This document shows positions 4,722-6,992 of a stretch of DNA of 6,992 bases, one piece after another; the first letter of the stretch is position 1, and the number at the start of each line of letters is the position of its first letter. This DNA comes from Pirellulales bacterium (lineage in GTDB: Bacteria; Planctomycetota; Planctomycetia; Pirellulales; Thermoguttaceae): NCBI GenBank assembly GCA_030605745.1, contig JAUWHT010000356.1, positions 1-6,992 on the forward strand, in the 5' to 3' direction. The notes under the pieces are model-generated. The model was not told the DNA's origin and made no database searches. It saw nothing but the letters and a program-made list of their open reading frames with translations. Position numbers and translations under genes: made by a program.

Positions 4722-6752
4722 TCAGTGCACTCGTTGGCCCGGTTTGGCCCCTTCGTCGGGGTAAAGCAGGAAGATGTCTTTCCCGCCGGGGCCGGCGGCT
4801 GTGATCATCCCCTCGCTGGTGCCGAACTTCATCTTGCGCGGGGTCAGGTTGGCCACGCAGACGACCAGCCGGCCGATTAGGTCTTCCGGCCGGTAAGCGG
4901 TCTTTATGCCGGCGAAGACGGTCCGCCGCTCTTGGCCGCCGAGACTGAGTGTGAGCTTTAGCAGCTTGTTTGCCTTGGGCACGTCCTCGGCCGCCACCAC
5001 ACGGGCAACCCGCAGGTCTACCTTGGCGAAGTCGTCGATGGTGCACGTCTCGGCCAGCGGCTCGGCGGCCAGCGGCTGGCCGCTGTCGGTGACAGGTTCG
5101 GCCGATTCATTGGCTGGTTCCCGCTCCGTACTCGCAGCGATCATTGCATCGAGGTGTTTGCGGTCCACGCGCTTCATCATGTGCTTGAACTTGCCGACCG
5201 GCGTGCCGGTAAGCGGCTGTTGCGACTGGTCCCAATGCTCGATCGGATCGCCCAGCAGTTCTCCGGTTTGCTCGGCCAATCGCGGCAGCACGGGCGCCAG
5301 GTAAACGGCCAGTTGCCTGAACAGGTTCAGCCCGACGGTGCAGATGTCTTGCAATTGACGGGCCTTATCGGGATCGTTGCGAAGTTTCCAAGGCGCATTA
5401 TGTTCGACGAACTGGTTGGCCCGGTCGGCGGTGGCCAGGATTTGTCGTATCGCCCGGGCGAAGTCGCAGGACTCGTATGCTTCGGCGATCGCCTGGCCGT
5501 CCTTGGCCGCTTGGTCGAACAGCCCGCCGTCGTCGGGATACTTCTCCGACAGCCCGGTCGCCGTGGCGAACTTCGCGGTCCGGCTGGCCAGGTTCACCAC
5601 GTTGCCCACCATGTCGGAGTTGACCCGGGCGACGAACTCGTCCAGGTTCAGGTCCAGATCGTCCACGCGGTTGGTCAGTTTCGAGGCATAGTAGTAGCGC
5701 AGGTAGGCCGGGTCGAGGTGCTCCAGGTACGTCGAGGCGCAGACGAACGTGCCCTTGCTCTTCGACATCTTCTCGCCGTTGACTGTCAAAAAGCCGTGAA
5801 TGTGTATCTTCGTGGGAAGCTGGTACCTGGACGTTTCCAGCATTGCCGGCCAGAACAGCGTGTGGAAGTAGGTGATGTCCTTGCCGATGAAGTGGTGTAT
5901 CTCAGTCCGGTCGCTGGCCCACCAGTCGTCGAACTCTTCGCCGTGTGTGTCGCACCATTGCCGGGTCGAGGCCATGTAACCGATCGGGGCGTCGAACCAG
6001 ACGTACCAGTAATTGCCCGGACTGTCGGGAATCTCGAAACCGAAGTACGGCGCCGGCCGCGAGACGTCCCAATTCCTAAGCGGCTCGTGCAGGAAATGCC
6101 CCGCCAGGTAATTGGCGATCTCCGGTTGGAGGTGCTCGTCGCCCTTGGTCCACCGGTCGAGGAACTCGTGCAGCTTCTCGATGTTTATGAACAGGTGATC
6201 GGCGGTGCGGACCTCGGGCTTGGCGCCGGTAAGCGTGCTTGTTGCGTCGATCAGGTCGGCCGCACTGTAGTGCGCGCCGCATTGATCGCAACTGTCGCCG
6301 TACTGGTCTGCCGCACCACATTTCGGACAGGTACCCTTCACAAAGCGGTCGGCCAGGAAGGTGCCGGCGGTCGGGTCGAAAAGCTGGCTCACTTCCCGCT
6401 GGCTGACCAAGCCCGCCGCGCGCATCGACGCCCAGATCTCTGCACACAACTCGCGGTTTTCCGAGCTGTGCGTACTGCCGTAGTTGTCGAACTGGATATC
6501 GAACCGGGCGAAGTCATCCACATGGGCCTTTTGCATCTTGGCAATCAACTCCTCCTCGCCGATCCCCTCCTCCCGGGCGCGGATCATAATCGCCGTGCCG
6601 TGCGTGTCGTCGGCGCAGATGTAGATGCAGCGGTTGTCCCGCAATTTCTGGAACCGGACCCAAATGTCCGTCTGAAGATACTCGACCAGGTGGCCAATGT
6701 GGATATGGCCGTTGGCATACGGCAAGGCGCTGGTAACAAGGATCCGTCGCAT
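4722..6752 (-). CDS. metG: Methionyl-tRNA synthetase
   Basis: This 676-residue class I aminoacyl-tRNA synthetase charges tRNA-Met in the cytoplasm. The N-terminus RRILVTSALPYANGHIHIGH contains the HIGH signature (18-21). The connective-peptide zinc knuckle has four cysteines at 142, 145, 155 and 158 (CPKC and CDQC), almost the same positions as in the E. coli enzyme. KMSKS is at 328-332 in NGEKMSKSKGTF, and the anticodon-binding helical domain spans about 370-530. A poorly conserved linker rich in Glu, Ala, Pro and Ser (about 540-570) leads to the C-terminal EMAP/Trbp-type tRNA-binding domain (572-676, TIDDFAKVDLRVARVV), usually tied to dimerisation. Length and domain order match the E. coli-type long form. 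The start at 6752 has a weak GGAG 11 bases upstream, but the family N-terminus leaves no alternative. Confidence 0.97.
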   Translation of the reverse strand: MRRILVTSALPYANGHIHIGHLVEYLQTDIWVRFQKLRDNRCIYICADDTHGTAIMIRAREEGIGEEELIAKMQKAHVDDFARFDIQFDNYGSTHSSENRELCAEIWASMRAAGLVSQREVSQLFDPTAGTFLADRFVKGTCPKCGAADQYGDSCDQCGAHYSAADLIDATSTLTGAKPEVRTADHLFINIEKLHEFLDRWTKGDEHLQPEIANYLAGHFLHEPLRNWDVSRPAPYFGFEIPDSPGNYWYVWFDAPIGYMASTRQWCDTHGEEFDDWWASDRTEIHHFIGKDITYFHTLFWPAMLETSRYQLPTKIHIHGFLTVNGEKMSKSKGTFVCASTYLEHLDPAYLRYYYASKLTNRVDDLDLNLDEFVARVNSDMVGNVVNLASRTAKFATATGLSEKYPDDGGLFDQAAKDGQAIAEAYESCDFARAIRQILATADRANQFVEHNAPWKLRNDPDKARQLQDICTVGLNLFRQLAVYLAPVLPRLAEQTGELLGDPIEHWDQSQQPLTGTPVGKFKHMMKRVDRKHLDAMIAASTEREPANESAEPVTDSGQPLAAEPLAETCTIDDFAKVDLRVARVVAAEDVPKANKLLKLTLSLGGQERRTVFAGIKTAYRPEDLIGRLVVCVANLTPRKMKFGTSEGMITAAGPGGKDIFLLYPDEGAKPGQRVH

Positions 6753-6812
6753 GTCGAGGCGTGCTCCGAGTTTTCAGAGGGTCGCGGCTACGGCAAGTTA
6801 CCAAGCCATCAT

Positions 6813-6818
6813 ATTGTA
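6813..6818 (-). promoter_or_regulatory. Possible metG -10 box
   Basis: TACAAT on the minus strand (five of six consensus bases) lies about 60 bases before the metG start. No recognisable -35 hexamer lies 16-18 bases upstream, so this is only a weak candidate. Confidence 0.3.
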
Positions 6819-6872
6819 CCGCAGTCTGCGACTGGCGTAGAGACCGGTTCAGCCTTAGAACGTGTTTTAAAT

Positions 6873-6979
6873 CTCCCTTTGGGAGAGGGGCAGAGGGTGA
6901 GGGCGGCATGGATCACACCGCAAATAGCGGGGGTTTCTTGCCGAATAACCCTCACCCTAACCCTCTCCCGGAGGGGGAG
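6873..6979. repeat. Imperfect inverted repeat with G-rich and C-rich arms
   Basis: GGGAGAGGG (6881-6889) and GGGTGAGGG (6895-6903) face exact complements CCCTCTCCC (6961-6969) and CCCTCACCC (6949-6957). CTCCC (6873-6877) can also pair with GGGAG (6975-6979). The spacer of about 45 bases has no coding signal. From general knowledge, repeats built on CCCTCACCCTAACCCTCTCCC-like blocks occur between genes in many bacterial genomes, so this is probably a dispersed non-autonomous repeat. The outer left arm can also fold on itself (CTCCC-TTT-GGGAG). Confidence 0.75.
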
Positions 6980-6992
6980 GGGACTCGCATCG

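Larger units (their letters stand above)
6753..6992. other. Intergenic region upstream of metG, no gene seen
   Basis: No convincing coding sequence is visible on either strand. The region contains a possible metG -10 box and, towards the edge, a dispersed-type inverted repeat. A minus-strand open frame across 6514-6909 overlaps metG out of frame and is a shadow. Confidence 0.6.

Overview
The window looks chromosomal and GC-rich, and most likely comes from a member of the Planctomycetota. This is inferred from the type of fatty-acid-synthesis cassette, its odd acyl carrier protein, and the intergenic GTTTAGC-plus-GC-hairpin repeats. No rRNA or other phylogenetic marker proves it. Nearly all coding is on the minus strand. 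The exceptions are aroH and a truncated toxin gene on the plus strand.

Left edge (1-312): the end of an IS3-family insertion sequence. The first 22 codons of its orfA-type transposase run off the window, and its terminal inverted repeat ends at 120. It abuts a RelE/ParE-type toxin gene that has lost its N-terminus at 121, so the IS appears to have broken a toxin-antitoxin locus. The toxin remnant converges on fabF and overlaps its 3' end by 10 bases.

Centre (303-3960, minus strand): a compact acyl-chain cassette. In transcription order it holds a FabZ-type dehydratase, a FabG-type ketoacyl reductase, an enlarged acyl carrier protein, a second FabZ-type dehydratase and a FabF-type ketosynthase. 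Together these give the condensation, ketoreduction and dehydration steps on an ACP. No enoyl reductase, malonyl transferase (FabD) or initiating ketosynthase (FabH) is in view. Genes are tightly packed except between fabG and acp. There a perfect 30-bp inverted repeat lies downstream of a good sigma70-like promoter at the 3' end of fabG. The cassette therefore probably has two transcription units, one from about 4020 (fabZ-fabG) and one from about 2680 (acp-fabZ-fabF), with possible read-through.

Right half: aroH (plus strand), a monofunctional AroH-class chorismate mutase with all recognised active-site residues, lies divergent from the cassette. It converges on metG (minus strand), a full-length methionyl-tRNA synthetase with zinc knuckle, KMSKS loop and C-terminal tRNA-binding domain. 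A GC hairpin sits between the two stop codons. The right edge holds an imperfect G-rich/C-rich inverted repeat of a dispersed type.

Nothing here is a wholly unknown system. The parts most worth a second look are the specialised acyl cassette with its 130-residue ACP, the hairpin leader in front of acp, the REP-like repeat family, and the IS/toxin junction.
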